A stretch of DNA of 64,000 nucleotides from RGIG3102 sp964369975 (GCA_964369975.1 CAYJFZ010000002.1:124001-188000); one strand, 5' to 3'; shown: positions 49,535 through 58,434, counted from the first letter of the stretch. Notes: generated from the letters alone by a model not told the origin. Translations and numbers: made by a program.

Positions 49535-50350
49535 TTATAAGTATTTTAACATTGCTTCTACATCGACACCAAATTTAGTGTCAGAGTTAGTTTTGTAAGT
49601 TGCAGTTATACATTTTTCTACAAAGTCCGTAGCTTTTTTGCAAGAAAGTTGTAAGTTGTTTGTATTAATTAAATTTGATACTAACACCCCGCCAAATAAA
49701 TCCCCAGTGCCAGGGTAGGAAACAGGTACATAATTACAAACGATTTCAAAAACACTATCTTCGTTTTTATCATAACCTATACAAAGCATAGTTTCGTTTT
49801 TTAACTTAACTCCTGTTATTACAACGCTTGTATTATATCGCTGTTTTAATTGACTTAAGATATCTAAGATTTCATCTTTTTCAAAAACTGTCTTTTGATA
49901 ATCCATATCAAGTAATATCTGTGCTTCTGTAGGGTTTGGGATAATCACATCACTTAAATGAGCTATACTTTTAAAGCCTTGTATAAGCTGTGGTGTGATA
50001 GAAGAATAAATTTTTCCGTTATCAGCCATTACAGGATCGCACACTTTTATAGCATCACTTGCATAAGTAAAAACATCTTTTACTATATCAATTTGTTTAG
50101 CGTTTCCTAAATAGCCACTATAAATGCAGTCAAAATTTAATCTCAAACTTTTAAAATGCTCTAAAGTTTCTTTGCAAAACTCAGTTAAGTCTACAAAGGC
50201 AGGTTTTCCAAAACCTCCAAAATGAGTTGATAATATAGCAGTTGGCATTGGAACACACTGTATTCCCATACTGCTAATTACAGGAGATATCACTGTAAGG
50301 CTACATCTGCCAATACAAGATATATCGTGTATACATAATGCTTTTTTCAA
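49535..50350 (-). CDS. Pyridoxal/pyridoxamine kinase
   Basis: A 271-residue ribokinase-like enzyme that phosphorylates B6 vitamers to salvage pyridoxal phosphate. Identifying segments are CIHDISCIGRCSLTVISPVIS, STHFGGFGKPAF, IYSGYLGN, VCDPVMADNGKIY and the catalytic GTGDLFGGVL. The form is that of clostridial PdxY-like kinases. It is first in an operon with an ECF S component. Confidence 0.92.
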   Translation of the reverse strand: MKKALCIHDISCIGRCSLTVISPVISSMGIQCVPMPTAILSTHFGGFGKPAFVDLTEFCKETLEHFKSLRLNFDCIYSGYLGNAKQIDIVKDVFTYASDAIKVCDPVMADNGKIYSSITPQLIQGFKSIAHLSDVIIPNPTEAQILLDMDYQKTVFEKDEILDILSQLKQRYNTSVVITGVKLKNETMLCIGYDKNEDSVFEIVCNYVPVSYPGTGDLFGGVLVSNLINTNNLQLSCKKATDFVEKCITATYKTNSDTKFGVDVEAMLKYL

Positions 50351-50533
50351 AATAAATTACCTCGTTATTAAAATTCTAAAGCTATTATAACAAATGAAAA
50401 AACAAATTTCCATAGATATATTATTAATTGTGAAGGAAAAGAAATATTTTATTAACAAATTGTTCATAATTTAAAAGTATAAATTCACAGATAAAGGATA
50501 GAATAATAAAAACTTACATTTTGGAGGTATACA

Positions 50534-50728
50534 ATGGAAAATAAGGCAATGAACGCAGTAAAAAATATGGCTATAGGTTTAGCAGTAGGGGCAGTAGCTA
50601 CAACTGTCGGCGGAATGTATCTAAATGAAAACAAGCAAAAAGTAAAGCAATCGATAAGAAAAGCCAGAAGAACCACTAATAAAATAGCAAGAAAAGGCGA
50701 AGATTTTTTAGATACAATGGAAAGATAG
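50534..50728 (+). CDS. Small YtxH-like membrane protein
   Basis: A 64-residue protein with one glycine/alanine-rich membrane segment (NMAIGLAVGAVATTVGGMYL) and a strongly basic tail (KQKVKQSIRKARRTTNKIARKGEDF). This topology is that of YtxH-like small proteins of unknown function. GGAGG precedes the ATG and a terminator follows. Confidence 0.75.
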   Translation: MENKAMNAVKNMAIGLAVGAVATTVGGMYLNENKQKVKQSIRKARRTTNKIARKGEDFLDTMER

Positions 50729-50731
50729 AAT

Positions 50732-50767
50732 AAAAATCAGTATAGGTTTTCTATACTGATTTTTATT
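50732..50767 (+). terminator. Intrinsic terminator
   Basis: A perfect 14-bp stem AAAAATCAGTATAG (50732-50745) / complement (50751-50764) with a T-rich exit. Confidence 0.85.
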
Positions 50768-50780
50768 AAATCAAAAATAG

Positions 50781-50809
50781 TTGATTTTAAAAATGTTTTG
50801 TGATATTAT
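50781..50809 (+). promoter_or_regulatory. Promoter of the lipoprotein-arsC unit
   Basis: TTGATT (50781-50786), a 17-bp spacer and TATTAT (50804-50809). Confidence 0.68.
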
Positions 50810-50847
50810 ATGAAAAGTGATATAATATTAAAAAAGGAGTTTTGTTT

Positions 50848-51390
50848 ATGAAAAAAATAATTTTTTTATTCTTATCACTTTGTATTTGTTTTACAGCTTG
50901 TCAAAAAGATCAAGAAAAAGATGAAGTAATTGAGGATACAATAGATACAAATAGCAATCAGGTAATAGTGATGATGCCAAATCCTATTATTGAATTAGAA
51001 AAACCAGAAGATTTTAATGAAATGAATATATTTATTACTGCACCAAGTGATGCAAGTAGTGTTATGTATTCAAAAATTGAAGAAATCGCACAAGCAATAT
51101 TTATTATTGATGAAATTGAGTATAATTTAAGAGCAAGCTATATGGATGAAGATTTTTCAGGGATTTATTCTGAGTTTAGTGAAGAATCTCAAGAGACTAT
51201 TTTAGTAAATGATGATGAAGTAGTAGTAGTAGATATTAAAGCTAATGGTGATAGTGTTGATGGTATTATAGCTTATTGGCAAATAGCTGATTGTAAAATG
51301 AATCTATATGCCGATGAAAATTTAGATAAAGAAGATTTTTTAATAGTTATAAATGAGATAATAAATTTATCTTATGAATATTATAAATAA
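50848..51390 (+). CDS. Putative lipoprotein of unknown function
   Basis: A 180-residue exported protein with a signal peptide ending in a lipobox (ICFTAC, lipidated Cys about residue 18), then an acidic linker and a beta-rich domain. The segment MMPNPIIELEKPEDFNEMNIF resembles the NPIVE-start domain of clostridial lipoproteins. ATG 50848 is chosen over the TTG 6 bp upstream because AAAGGAG is at the right distance. It is 15 bp before arsC, probably cotranscribed. Confidence 0.75.
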   Translation: MKKIIFLFLSLCICFTACQKDQEKDEVIEDTIDTNSNQVIVMMPNPIIELEKPEDFNEMNIFITAPSDASSVMYSKIEEIAQAIFIIDEIEYNLRASYMDEDFSGIYSEFSEESQETILVNDDEVVVVDIKANGDSVDGIIAYWQIADCKMNLYADENLDKEDFLIVINEIINLSYEYYK

Positions 51391-51405
51391 TTTTAGGAGA
51401 AGAGT

Positions 51406-51822
51406 ATGAGCAATAAACCAAAAGTTGCCTTTGTTTGTGTACATAATTCTTGCAGAAGTCAAATGGCGGAAGCGATGGGCAAATTATTTGCAAACGATGT
51501 TTTTGAAAGTTATTCAGCAGGAACACATTTAAAAGCACAAATTAATCAAGATGCAGTGAGGCTGATGAAAGATATTTTCAGTGTAGATATGGAACTTACA
51601 CAAAGAAACAAACTAATTGAAGAAATACCACCTGTTGATATAGTGGTAACTATGGGCTGTAATGTAGATTGTCCATTTTTGCCATGTAAACATAGGGAAG
51701 ACTGGGGACTTGATGACCCAAGTGGACTTGGTGATGAAGAATTTATAAAAACAATTAATATAATAAAAGAAAAAATCTTTGATTTATCAAGAAGAATCAA
51801 AGAAAAAGAAATAAAATTATAG
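51406..51822 (+). CDS. arsC: Arsenate reductase, thioredoxin-coupled type
   Basis: A 138-residue low-molecular-weight phosphatase-fold reductase converting arsenate to arsenite. The P-loop is CVHNSCRS (CX5R), and redox cysteines follow in TMGCNVDCPFLPCKHREDWGLDDPSG. No arsenite pump or ArsR regulator is adjacent, so it may act with pumps elsewhere or as a protein phosphatase; the Cys pattern favours arsenate reduction. A binding site TTTAGGAGAAG precedes the ATG. Confidence 0.88.
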   Translation: MSNKPKVAFVCVHNSCRSQMAEAMGKLFANDVFESYSAGTHLKAQINQDAVRLMKDIFSVDMELTQRNKLIEEIPPVDIVVTMGCNVDCPFLPCKHREDWGLDDPSGLGDEEFIKTINIIKEKIFDLSRRIKEKEIKL

Positions 51823-51826
51823 TAAA

Positions 51827-51855
51827 AAAACTGCACTAATTATTAGTGCAGTTTT
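51827..51855. terminator. Bidirectional terminator
   Basis: A perfect 13-bp stem AAAACTGCACTAA (51827-51839) / complement (51843-51855) lies between arsC and a convergent membrane protein gene. Confidence 0.82.
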
Positions 51856-52378
51856 AATTTGTCTGATATATTAAGTTTGTGATTTTAAAATAATTAAGAG
51901 TTTTTTTAATAGTAAAAGGGATATGTAGTAAAGAGAAAATATAAATACAAATTTCAAATATGTAATTTGAAATTATTAAATATGCCTGATTGTAACCAAT
52001 ACTTGAAAAGTAAGTGAAAGTAGGCACGGATAAAAAGACAAATATTACTATAAACAAATATATTAACGATGTTGAGTTTTTATTAAGTAAAAATGTTACA
52101 GATAATAATATTAATGCTATCACTATTGAAAAATATACGAAGATATAATTATTTATAACTAAAGTGTAGTATTCAATAGAGTATTGATGATTTATATTTA
52201 AAGCAAAATAAGAGTATACATCGTTTAAGTATTCAATCCTAATACGGTATACTTGAAAGAAGGTAATAACAATTCCACAAGAAGAAAAAATCAAATATGC
52301 AATTAAAGAATGTCTGTTATTTATAAAATACAAGTAAATATACGCAGATATAATTATCATTGCAATAAAAATTTCCAT
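51854..52378 (-). CDS. Hypothetical multi-pass membrane protein
   Basis: A 174-residue protein with about five hydrophobic segments (residues roughly 4-20, 25-43, 75-97, 104-124 and 130-152) and few charged residues. It is rich in Ile, Phe and Tyr. I do not recognise the family. Its ATG is preceded by AAAAGGAGTG, a strong binding site. Its last codons overlap the terminator stem shared with arsC. Confidence 0.7.
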   Translation of the reverse strand: MEIFIAMIIISAYIYLYFINNRHSLIAYLIFSSCGIVITFFQVYRIRIEYLNDVYSYFALNINHQYSIEYYTLVINNYIFVYFSIVIALILLSVTFLLNKNSTSLIYLFIVIFVFLSVPTFTYFSSIGYNQAYLIISNYIFEICIYIFSLLHIPFTIKKTLNYFKITNLIYQTN

Positions 52379-52637
52379 ACTAACACTCCTTTTAAAAAAT
52401 TACTTGCAAAAACAAGTAGGAGCTGCATGAAAATTAAAAAAAATATATTAAGTTAATATTATGTGTATAAAAAACTAATAGGGTAAAATGCTTATTAAAT
52501 GTAAAAAAATATGCTTTTTGAATTAGATATTAAATATCTCCTTGCATACATAGTAACATAAGTTTACAAATAATTCAACATTTTTTTAAAATTTATTCAA
52601 TAATTATGTGAAAAAAGGGTGCAAATATAAATAAATA
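52379..52637. other. Gene-free stretch between divergent genes
   Basis: About 260 bp of very AT-rich DNA. It contains a small hairpin ACTTG/CAAGT (52402-52417) followed by a GGAG and a nine-codon open frame (52427-52456), and a perfect palindrome AGATATT-A-AATATCT (52525-52539). The function of these is unknown; no gene is convincing. Confidence 0.4.
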
Positions 52638-52666
52638 TTGTCTTTTTTGAATAAATAGTGTATTAT
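52638..52666 (+). promoter_or_regulatory. Promoter of the M17 aminopeptidase gene
   Basis: TTGTCT (52638-52643), a 17-bp spacer and TATTAT (52661-52666). Confidence 0.7.
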
Positions 52667-52702
52667 TATTAATATATTTAACAAAAGAAAGGGAATTTTA
52701 AA

Positions 52703-54142
52703 ATGAGCATAATTTTCAAGCAAGAAGTCGCGCCAGCAAAAGCAAATATCATAGTTGTAAAACAAGGATATTATAAAGCTGAGTGTGTAAAAGAATTAGT
52801 AGACCTTGAACTATTTAAAGCTGATAAAGAAGAAGTTTTCACTAAAACAGAAGTAATAGATAAAAAACTTGTAAAAACAGCTTATGTAGGAATAGGAACA
52901 GATGCAACAAATGAAGATTTAAGAAGGTCTTTAGCTAAAGGTATTAAGGCTGTTAAAGATGCAAAAAGTGAAGAGCTATCAGTGCATTTTGACTTAGAAG
53001 ATACAGATGTTAGCTTGTGTGAAAAAATGTTAGTATTATTTGGTGAAGTGTATGACATGATACATTTTGAATATAAAGGATACAAAACAGACTTACCACC
53101 AGCAAAAGAAGTTGCAGTAGCTATTTCTTGCAATGCTAAAGTGAGTCAGCCAGAAGAAAAAATCACTCGTGGACAAAACATTGCAATGGGTGCAAATGTA
53201 GCAAGACAAACAGCAAATATGCCAGCAAATTATCTATACCCTGAAACTTTTGCAAACATTGCTTTAGAAAAAGGTAAAGAATTAGGTTTTGAAGTAGAAG
53301 TAATTAGCTATGAAAAATTAGTAGAAATGAAAGCTGGATTAATTTTAGCAGTAGGCGCAAGTTCAGAGCATAAGCCTTGTATGGTAGTTATGAAATACAA
53401 TGGTGATGGTAATACTCCTTACACAGCTTATGTTGGAAAAGGTATAACTTTTGACTCAGGCGGATATTGCTTAAAATCATACCCAGGAATAGCGAGTATG
53501 TCAGGTGATATGGCTGGCGGCGGTGCAGCTCTTGGGACAATGTGTGCAGTTGCAGCTAATAAATTAAAAACAAACCTTTATGTTGTTGTGCCACTTGCAG
53601 AAAATGTAATAGGCGAAACAGCTATTTTACCAGGTAGTGTTGTTACTTCATTATCAGGTAAAACAGTTGAAATAGCAAATACAGATGCGGAAGGTAGATT
53701 AATTTTAGCTGATGCTTTATATTACATAGCTCAAAAAGATGAAGTTGCAAGAATTTATGACTCAGCAACTCTAACAGGTAGCACAGCTATGGCTTTTGGC
53801 GGTGTTTGTGCAGGTGTTATGTCTAATAATGATGAAGCGTACGATGCTTTACACGATGCGTCACTAAGAAGTGGTGAACAAATTTGCCGTATGACAATGT
53901 TTAAAGAATATGGCGAATCTTTAAAATCTTTACATGCAGATCTTAAAAACTTAAGTGTGTTAAAAGGCGGCGGTGGTATTTCAGCAGCAGCGTTTTTAGA
54001 AAAGTTTGTAGAGGGTAAACCTTGGGCACATATAGATGTTGCTGGTATAACAGCAAGTGAAAAAGAAAAACCATACACAGCACCAGGCGCAACAGGCTAT
54101 GGCGCAAAACTTATATACTACATCTTAGATACAACAATCTAA
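52703..54142 (+). CDS. M17-family leucyl aminopeptidase
   Basis: A 479-residue two-metal aminopeptidase of the PepA/leucyl aminopeptidase family. The catalytic domain contains VGKGITFDSGGYCLK (metal Lys and Asp), SGDMAGGGAALGTM (Asp) and the signature NTDAEGRLILADALYY (Asp, Glu and Arg). The N-terminal macro-like domain is about 1-150. It probably works in cytoplasmic peptide turnover with the M29 enzyme near the window start. Single gene with terminator. Confidence 0.95.
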   Translation: MSIIFKQEVAPAKANIIVVKQGYYKAECVKELVDLELFKADKEEVFTKTEVIDKKLVKTAYVGIGTDATNEDLRRSLAKGIKAVKDAKSEELSVHFDLEDTDVSLCEKMLVLFGEVYDMIHFEYKGYKTDLPPAKEVAVAISCNAKVSQPEEKITRGQNIAMGANVARQTANMPANYLYPETFANIALEKGKELGFEVEVISYEKLVEMKAGLILAVGASSEHKPCMVVMKYNGDGNTPYTAYVGKGITFDSGGYCLKSYPGIASMSGDMAGGGAALGTMCAVAANKLKTNLYVVVPLAENVIGETAILPGSVVTSLSGKTVEIANTDAEGRLILADALYYIAQKDEVARIYDSATLTGSTAMAFGGVCAGVMSNNDEAYDALHDASLRSGEQICRMTMFKEYGESLKSLHADLKNLSVLKGGGGISAAAFLEKFVEGKPWAHIDVAGITASEKEKPYTAPGATGYGAKLIYYILDTTI

Positions 54143-54151
54143 TAAAATTTT

Positions 54152-54183
54152 AAAAGGTATTATCATATGATAATACCTTTTTT
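54152..54183. terminator. Bidirectional terminator
   Basis: A perfect inverted repeat, AAAAGGTATTATCA and its complement around TA, with flanking A/T tracts, sits between convergent genes. Confidence 0.83.
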
Positions 54184-54201
54184 ATTGCAATAGTATATAG
54201 G

Positions 54202-55242
54202 CTACTCTTCAAATCTTTTCAAAATTTTTAAAAACTCAGCTTCTTCTCGTAAAAAGTCGTAGTCATTTGAAGTTTTCAATTCATTGAGAATAATGGTTGT
54301 GAATTGCTGTGAAAATGGTTTTGATATTTCCTTTGTTATTTGAGTGTAAAAAATTGGGTTTTTAATATTAGTTTCATTTAAAAGTAAGGACTGAATTTTA
54401 TTTAGAGTTTCTAAAGACATTTTCGTATCTTTTTGCTTTATAAAAAATTCAAGTTGAGCTGTGTAAGCTGTCCATTGTGTATAAGAAAAATTTTTTGTAA
54501 ATTCTTTGTATGTGTCAGCGAAAAAACTGGCATCATCTATACGATTTTCTTTAATTGCAATATCCATAAAGCTCATTAATATACTCTGAATTTCGCTTAC
54601 AGATTTTAGCATTTTTAATTGCCATAATTTAAGAGCTTCATTTATTTTTCCTTGCTTTAAATACAAAGAAGCTAAATGTCTTTCTCTATCAAATATCGGC
54701 TGAGACATATTGTTTATTAAATCCTCTGCCTCTTTATAATCTTCTTTTTCTATACTTCTATTTATTAGCATAGTAGTAGCTAATTCTTTTATTTGAACAA
54801 CTTCACTATTTATAAGCTTTTTAAATAATATATCTAATTCTTCTTTATATTTTTCGCTATCTTGCACAGCGTACATATAAATAGCACTATTTAGAAAAGG
54901 AGCTACAGAGGCTATTAATTTTTCGCAAGTAGGAAAAGAAGATATTTTTTCCATAGCCATTTCATAGCCTACATCAAATCCTTTCTCGTTTACTACATTC
55001 ACTAAATTATTTGTAAAGTTTACTATTTCTTCATCTGTTAAATCTTCATTAAAAGAAAGTAACTCATTCAAATCAGTTTTTAAAAGTCTTGCTAAAGTAG
55101 GAAGTGTAGTAATATCAGGATAAGAAAAGCCATTTTCCCATTTATTTACTGCTGGCGCTGTGATATTTAATAAATCTGCTAATTGCTCTTGAGTTAAGCC
55201 TTGTTCTTTTCTTTTTTTTCTTATTATTTCATTGATTTTCAT
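54202..55242 (-). CDS. XRE-family regulator with TPR-like domain
   Basis: A 346-residue protein. An N-terminal Cro/C1 helix-turn-helix (about 5-62; GLTQEQLADLLNITAPAVNKWENG) is followed by about 280 helical residues resembling TPR repeats (EDYKEAEDLINNM; LASLYLKQGKINEALKLW). The layout is common among clostridial peptide- or stress-responsive regulators. Its target is unknown. ATCACT/AGTGAT arms at 55277-55282 and 55300-55305 flank its own promoter region. Confidence 0.88.
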   Translation of the reverse strand: MKINEIIRKKRKEQGLTQEQLADLLNITAPAVNKWENGFSYPDITTLPTLARLLKTDLNELLSFNEDLTDEEIVNFTNNLVNVVNEKGFDVGYEMAMEKISSFPTCEKLIASVAPFLNSAIYMYAVQDSEKYKEELDILFKKLINSEVVQIKELATTMLINRSIEKEDYKEAEDLINNMSQPIFDRERHLASLYLKQGKINEALKLWQLKMLKSVSEIQSILMSFMDIAIKENRIDDASFFADTYKEFTKNFSYTQWTAYTAQLEFFIKQKDTKMSLETLNKIQSLLLNETNIKNPIFYTQITKEISKPFSQQFTTIILNELKTSNDYDFLREEAEFLKILKRFEE

Positions 55243-55404
55243 ACAAAACCTCCAATATGTTTGTTAGTAATAGTATATCACTTAAAATTAATTCTTTGTA
55301 GTGATTAAAACTTACAAAATGAAATATAAAAATTAACTGTTGGTTAAATTTTTTATAAATAAATTATAAATTTACAAATAACAGACTGATAAACAACTGC
55401 TATT

Positions 55405-55444
55405 AAAAAAACCTACCAATATCGAGTTTGATATTGGTAAGTTT
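55405..55444 (-). terminator. Intrinsic terminator of the ImmR/ImmA/SLC13 operon
   Basis: CCTACCAATATC and GATATTGGTAAG, mostly complementary around a GAGTTT loop, have a T tract on the minus-strand side (forward A run before 55411). Confidence 0.78.
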
Positions 55445-55470
55445 GTTCTATATACAAATTTTATAAGCTA

Positions 55471-56916
55471 TCACATCACTAAAGAAGCTAAAGGATAGCC
55501 AATAAAAACAGCGATGAAAGTAGTAATAATCATAAAGATAATTCCGTACTTAAAAATTGTGTTTGCATTTGTCCAACCAGAGCCTGCTGAAATAGCAATA
55601 TGAGGCATAGCAGGAGGAGTTGCAAAAGCAAAGGCGCCCATCATACCAATTAAGCTAACGCAAGCAGCAGTATTAACACTACTACCAAAGGCAAGTAAAA
55701 TAGGGATACTAACATTAGTTACAACAGTTACAGTCACCATATTCGATGATAAATTCGTTTGCAAACACGCCCAAGATACAATAATAAACACTAAAATACC
55801 CGGCTCTAAATTTGTTAATAAAGGGGATAGGGTATCTATTAAAAAAGTTTTTAAACCAATGGCATCACTTGTTAAAGCACTACCAAGGCCTAAAGTTGCA
55901 CCTGCCATAATAACACTTGCCCAAGGTACACCTTCCTTCATTCCTTGTGTAAAGCTTAACACCTTTTCACCATCGAAAACTGCTATTGAATACAAGACTA
56001 TTCCAACAATAGGAGGAAAACTTGAGCCTAAAGATTTTATAAAAACAAGGATAGGAGAAAAAGTAAATATTCCAGGGACTACCCATAAAATAATCACTAA
56101 AATAAAAACAGCGACAGTGTATTTTTCTTTTGCACTAATTTTACTAAGCTTAGTTTTTAAAGAAGACATATCAATATTTTCAAGTTTTGATAAATCCGGC
56201 TTTAAAATAAATTTAAAAACTAATATTAAGCAAGCAACACTTAATATTCCAACAGGCACCATACTAAACATATAGTCAGCATAGCTTATAGAAATACCTG
56301 TAGCACTTTGGTAAAAGCCTATTGCCATAACGCTAAAAACATGTGCGATAGGAGTCATACCAGAAGAAACAGAAACACAAAAAGCAAGGCCTATAATTAA
56401 CATTTCGCCTACTTTTTCACCTTTTTTAATGTTTAAGATACTAAAGATTTCTTCTAAAATTGGAAGAAAAATAACAAAAATTACAGTAGGTGACATAAAA
56501 CAGCCAATTAAGATAACAGCGCTAAAAAATGAAATTACAAAAGCCCAAGAACCTTTTTTTGCAAAGGGGCTTGATATAAAATAAATAGCACATCTTTTTA
56601 AAAAATCTGTTTTTGATACAGCATAAGTACATAAAAAAGTAAAGACTAAAAAAGCGAAGGTGTCAGTGCCAAAAGAGGATTTTAACACTGTGCCAAGGCC
56701 TATTTCCGGTACCATCCCTAAAAGGCCTATACATAAAATACTTGGCCAATCAATAGCCTCAAACATCCAAAGCACTAAACAACCTAAAAATATCCCGATG
56801 ACACTTAAAGCCCCTTGTGATAGGCCGGGCATAGGAGGGATAAGCCTTGCTCCAGCGATAAATATAAAAGCAGTAATTAAAGTAATAATTCGGCTTTGTT
56901 TTTTGTTTTTAATCAT
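55471..56916 (-). CDS. SLC13/DASS-family anion transporter
   Basis: A 481-residue membrane protein with 11-13 hydrophobic helices, of the divalent anion:sodium symporter type (dicarboxylates, citrate or sulfate). Family features are ALSVIGIFLGCLVLWMFEAI, the hairpin FCVSVSSGMTPIAH and the C-terminal NLSSNMVTVTVVTNVSIP. Substrate cannot be read from sequence. Its start overlaps the preceding ImmA-like gene by 4 bp, so it belongs to that operon. Confidence 0.88.
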   Translation of the reverse strand: MIKNKKQSRIITLITAFIFIAGARLIPPMPGLSQGALSVIGIFLGCLVLWMFEAIDWPSILCIGLLGMVPEIGLGTVLKSSFGTDTFAFLVFTFLCTYAVSKTDFLKRCAIYFISSPFAKKGSWAFVISFFSAVILIGCFMSPTVIFVIFLPILEEIFSILNIKKGEKVGEMLIIGLAFCVSVSSGMTPIAHVFSVMAIGFYQSATGISISYADYMFSMVPVGILSVACLILVFKFILKPDLSKLENIDMSSLKTKLSKISAKEKYTVAVFILVIILWVVPGIFTFSPILVFIKSLGSSFPPIVGIVLYSIAVFDGEKVLSFTQGMKEGVPWASVIMAGATLGLGSALTSDAIGLKTFLIDTLSPLLTNLEPGILVFIIVSWACLQTNLSSNMVTVTVVTNVSIPILLAFGSSVNTAACVSLIGMMGAFAFATPPAMPHIAISAGSGWTNANTIFKYGIIFMIITTFIAVFIGYPLASLVM

Positions 56917-57152
56917 TCATATTCTCCTGCTATAAAATTGTCCACTTCAAACTCTGATAATTTTGCGCTTTCATTATCAAAAAAATGATTGTTATTAATG
57001 TGTTTTAATTCATGTTTTAGCGCCTGTGTTTGAGCAGTGATGGAAAGGCGTGAATTAACATAAATATTATAATTATTATTTTCATCAGTTACAGTAAATG
57101 CCCTAATGCTAAAAGGTAGGTCTTTATACCTTAAAAACACATCATTCATCAC
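56913..57152 (-). CDS. Small ImmA/IrrE-like zinc peptidase
   Basis: A 79-residue protein with the zincin motif HELKH in QALKHELKHINNNHFF followed by a downstream Glu (SEFEVDNFIAGEYE). This is the core of the ImmA/IrrE family, proteases that cut a partner XRE repressor to relieve repression. It is shorter than typical ImmA (about 120-170), so it may be a minimal form. It overlaps the XRE gene upstream by 11 bp. Confidence 0.82.
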   Translation of the reverse strand: MMNDVFLRYKDLPFSIRAFTVTDENNNYNIYVNSRLSITAQTQALKHELKHINNNHFFDNESAKLSEFEVDNFIAGEYE

Positions 57153-57498
57153 TGAACTCCTTAAAACTATCTACTAATTTTATGATTTTATTTATGTCTT
57201 CAGTAGAGGCGTTTTTTGTTTTTGAAAAAAGTATTCTCATCCCTGGATTATCCTTTAAGGCTTCTATTATTTCATCGACTTCATCAAACTCAGAAGAACC
57301 ACCATTTAATAAAAAATCAACGCTCACTCCTAAATAACTTGCAATTTTTTTCAAAGTTGTGCCTGTTAAAGTTTGCTTTCTATTCATTTTCAAATCAGTG
57401 ATTAAGCCTCTACTAATTCCTATATCGTTACACATTTTGCCTGGCGTGATTTTCTTTTCCTTACAAAGCTCGTTTATTGTATTGTATAAATCGTGCAT
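57142..57498 (-). CDS. XRE-family (ImmR-like) repressor
   Basis: A 118-residue Cro/C1-type regulator. The helix-turn-helix is in KKITPGKMCNDIGISRGLITDLKMNRK, followed by TLKKIASYLGVSVDFLLNG and a C-terminal helical tail. I use ATG 57498 behind AAGGAGT; the frame extends upstream into the promoter. Paired with the ImmA-like peptidase, it suggests a cleavable repressor. No integrase or phage gene is nearby. Confidence 0.88.
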   Translation of the reverse strand: MHDLYNTINELCKEKKITPGKMCNDIGISRGLITDLKMNRKQTLTGTTLKKIASYLGVSVDFLLNGGSSEFDEVDEIIEALKDNPGMRILFSKTKNASTEDINKIIKLVDSFKEFSDE

Positions 57499-57534
57499 AT
57501 TTACTCCTTGTATCATATAAATTAAGTTAGTTAA

Positions 57535-57563
57535 ATAATAGTACATTTATAAGTACTTGTCAA
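57535..57563 (-). promoter_or_regulatory. Promoter and operator of the ImmR-like operon
   Basis: Minus strand: consensus TTGACA (57563-57558), a 17-bp spacer and TATTAT (57540-57535). The spacer is occupied by an inverted repeat, AGTAC (57540-57544) and GTACT (57553-57557), a likely repressor site. Confidence 0.75.
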
Positions 57564-57636
57564 GCTGTTGAATAAAAATATAAAAACATATTAATAATAC
57601 ATATACAGTTAGTGTTTTATAATATAAGGGGTAAAA

Positions 57637-58434
57637 ATGAATAAGTATTTTAAAGGGCATTATTTTAAGCATCAAAAAGACGATTTTGTTTTTAATGTAA
57701 TAATAGGCAGAAACCACAGAGGAAGTTTTACACAAATAATTACAAATGATTTTTCAACGATAATAATGAACACAGATGGTGTTAAAGTTTGCGATGATTA
57801 TCTGAGTTTAGATATAAAAACTCAAAAAGGCGATATAAAAGGCAAGATTTGGTATGCAGATAAAACGAAAATTAAATCTCATATTATGGGGCCTTTAAGA
57901 TTTTTGCCTTTAGAATGTTATCATCATATAGATAGTTTAAAGCATAAATTATACGGAAAAATATCTATAAATAATGTAGAATACGACTTTACAAACGGTA
58001 TAGGTTATATTGAAGGGGACTATGGTACTTCTTTTCCTAAAGAGTATTTTTGGGTGCAGGCAAATGATTTTAAGGATGATACATCAATTTTCTTAGCAGT
58101 TGCTGATGTTCCATTTTTAAAAATGAGTTTTCAAGGCTGTATAGCTGTTGTGCATTATAAGGGCAAGGAGTATCGCTTTGCCACTTATCTCGGAGCTAAA
58201 ATACAAAGGGCAAATGATACAGAAGTTATATTATCACAAGGAAAATATAAATTAAGAGTGAAAATTTGCAATAAAAATTACAGCTCCTTTGTTTTAAAAG
58301 CGCCAAAAGAAGCTGAAATGGTAAAGCTAATTAAAGAATATCCTGTGTGTAAAGCTATATTCTTATTTTTTATTGATGATGAGTTAGTTTTTGATGATGT
58401 TAGCTATAATGCAAGTTTTGAGAATTTAAAGTAA
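57637..58434 (+). CDS. Tocopherol-cyclase-like (lipocalin-fold) protein
   Basis: A 265-residue protein of the tocopherol cyclase-like family. Diagnostic is GIGYIEGDYGTSFPKEYFWVQANDF, followed by VADVPFLKMSFQGCIAVVHYKG. In plants and cyanobacteria the family cyclises tocopherol precursors; Firmicutes members are common but uncharacterised and no tocopherol pathway is expected. No signal peptide is seen. The ATG is preceded by AAGGGG, with a TATAAT at 57618-57623. Confidence 0.82.
   Translation: MNKYFKGHYFKHQKDDFVFNVIIGRNHRGSFTQIITNDFSTIIMNTDGVKVCDDYLSLDIKTQKGDIKGKIWYADKTKIKSHIMGPLRFLPLECYHHIDSLKHKLYGKISINNVEYDFTNGIGYIEGDYGTSFPKEYFWVQANDFKDDTSIFLAVADVPFLKMSFQGCIAVVHYKGKEYRFATYLGAKIQRANDTEVILSQGKYKLRVKICNKNYSSFVLKAPKEAEMVKLIKEYPVCKAIFLFFIDDELVFDDVSYNASFENLK

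Noticed and set aside
52427..52456. Nine-codon leader peptide after a GGAG site and hairpin
   Set aside because: There is no terminator after it, no enrichment of a single amino acid, and no adjacent biosynthetic gene; the next gene has its own promoter over 180 bp away.
56913..57498. ImmR/ImmA-like pair as the edge of a prophage or integrative element
   Set aside because: No integrase, excisionase, attachment repeats or phage genes are nearby, and base composition does not change.
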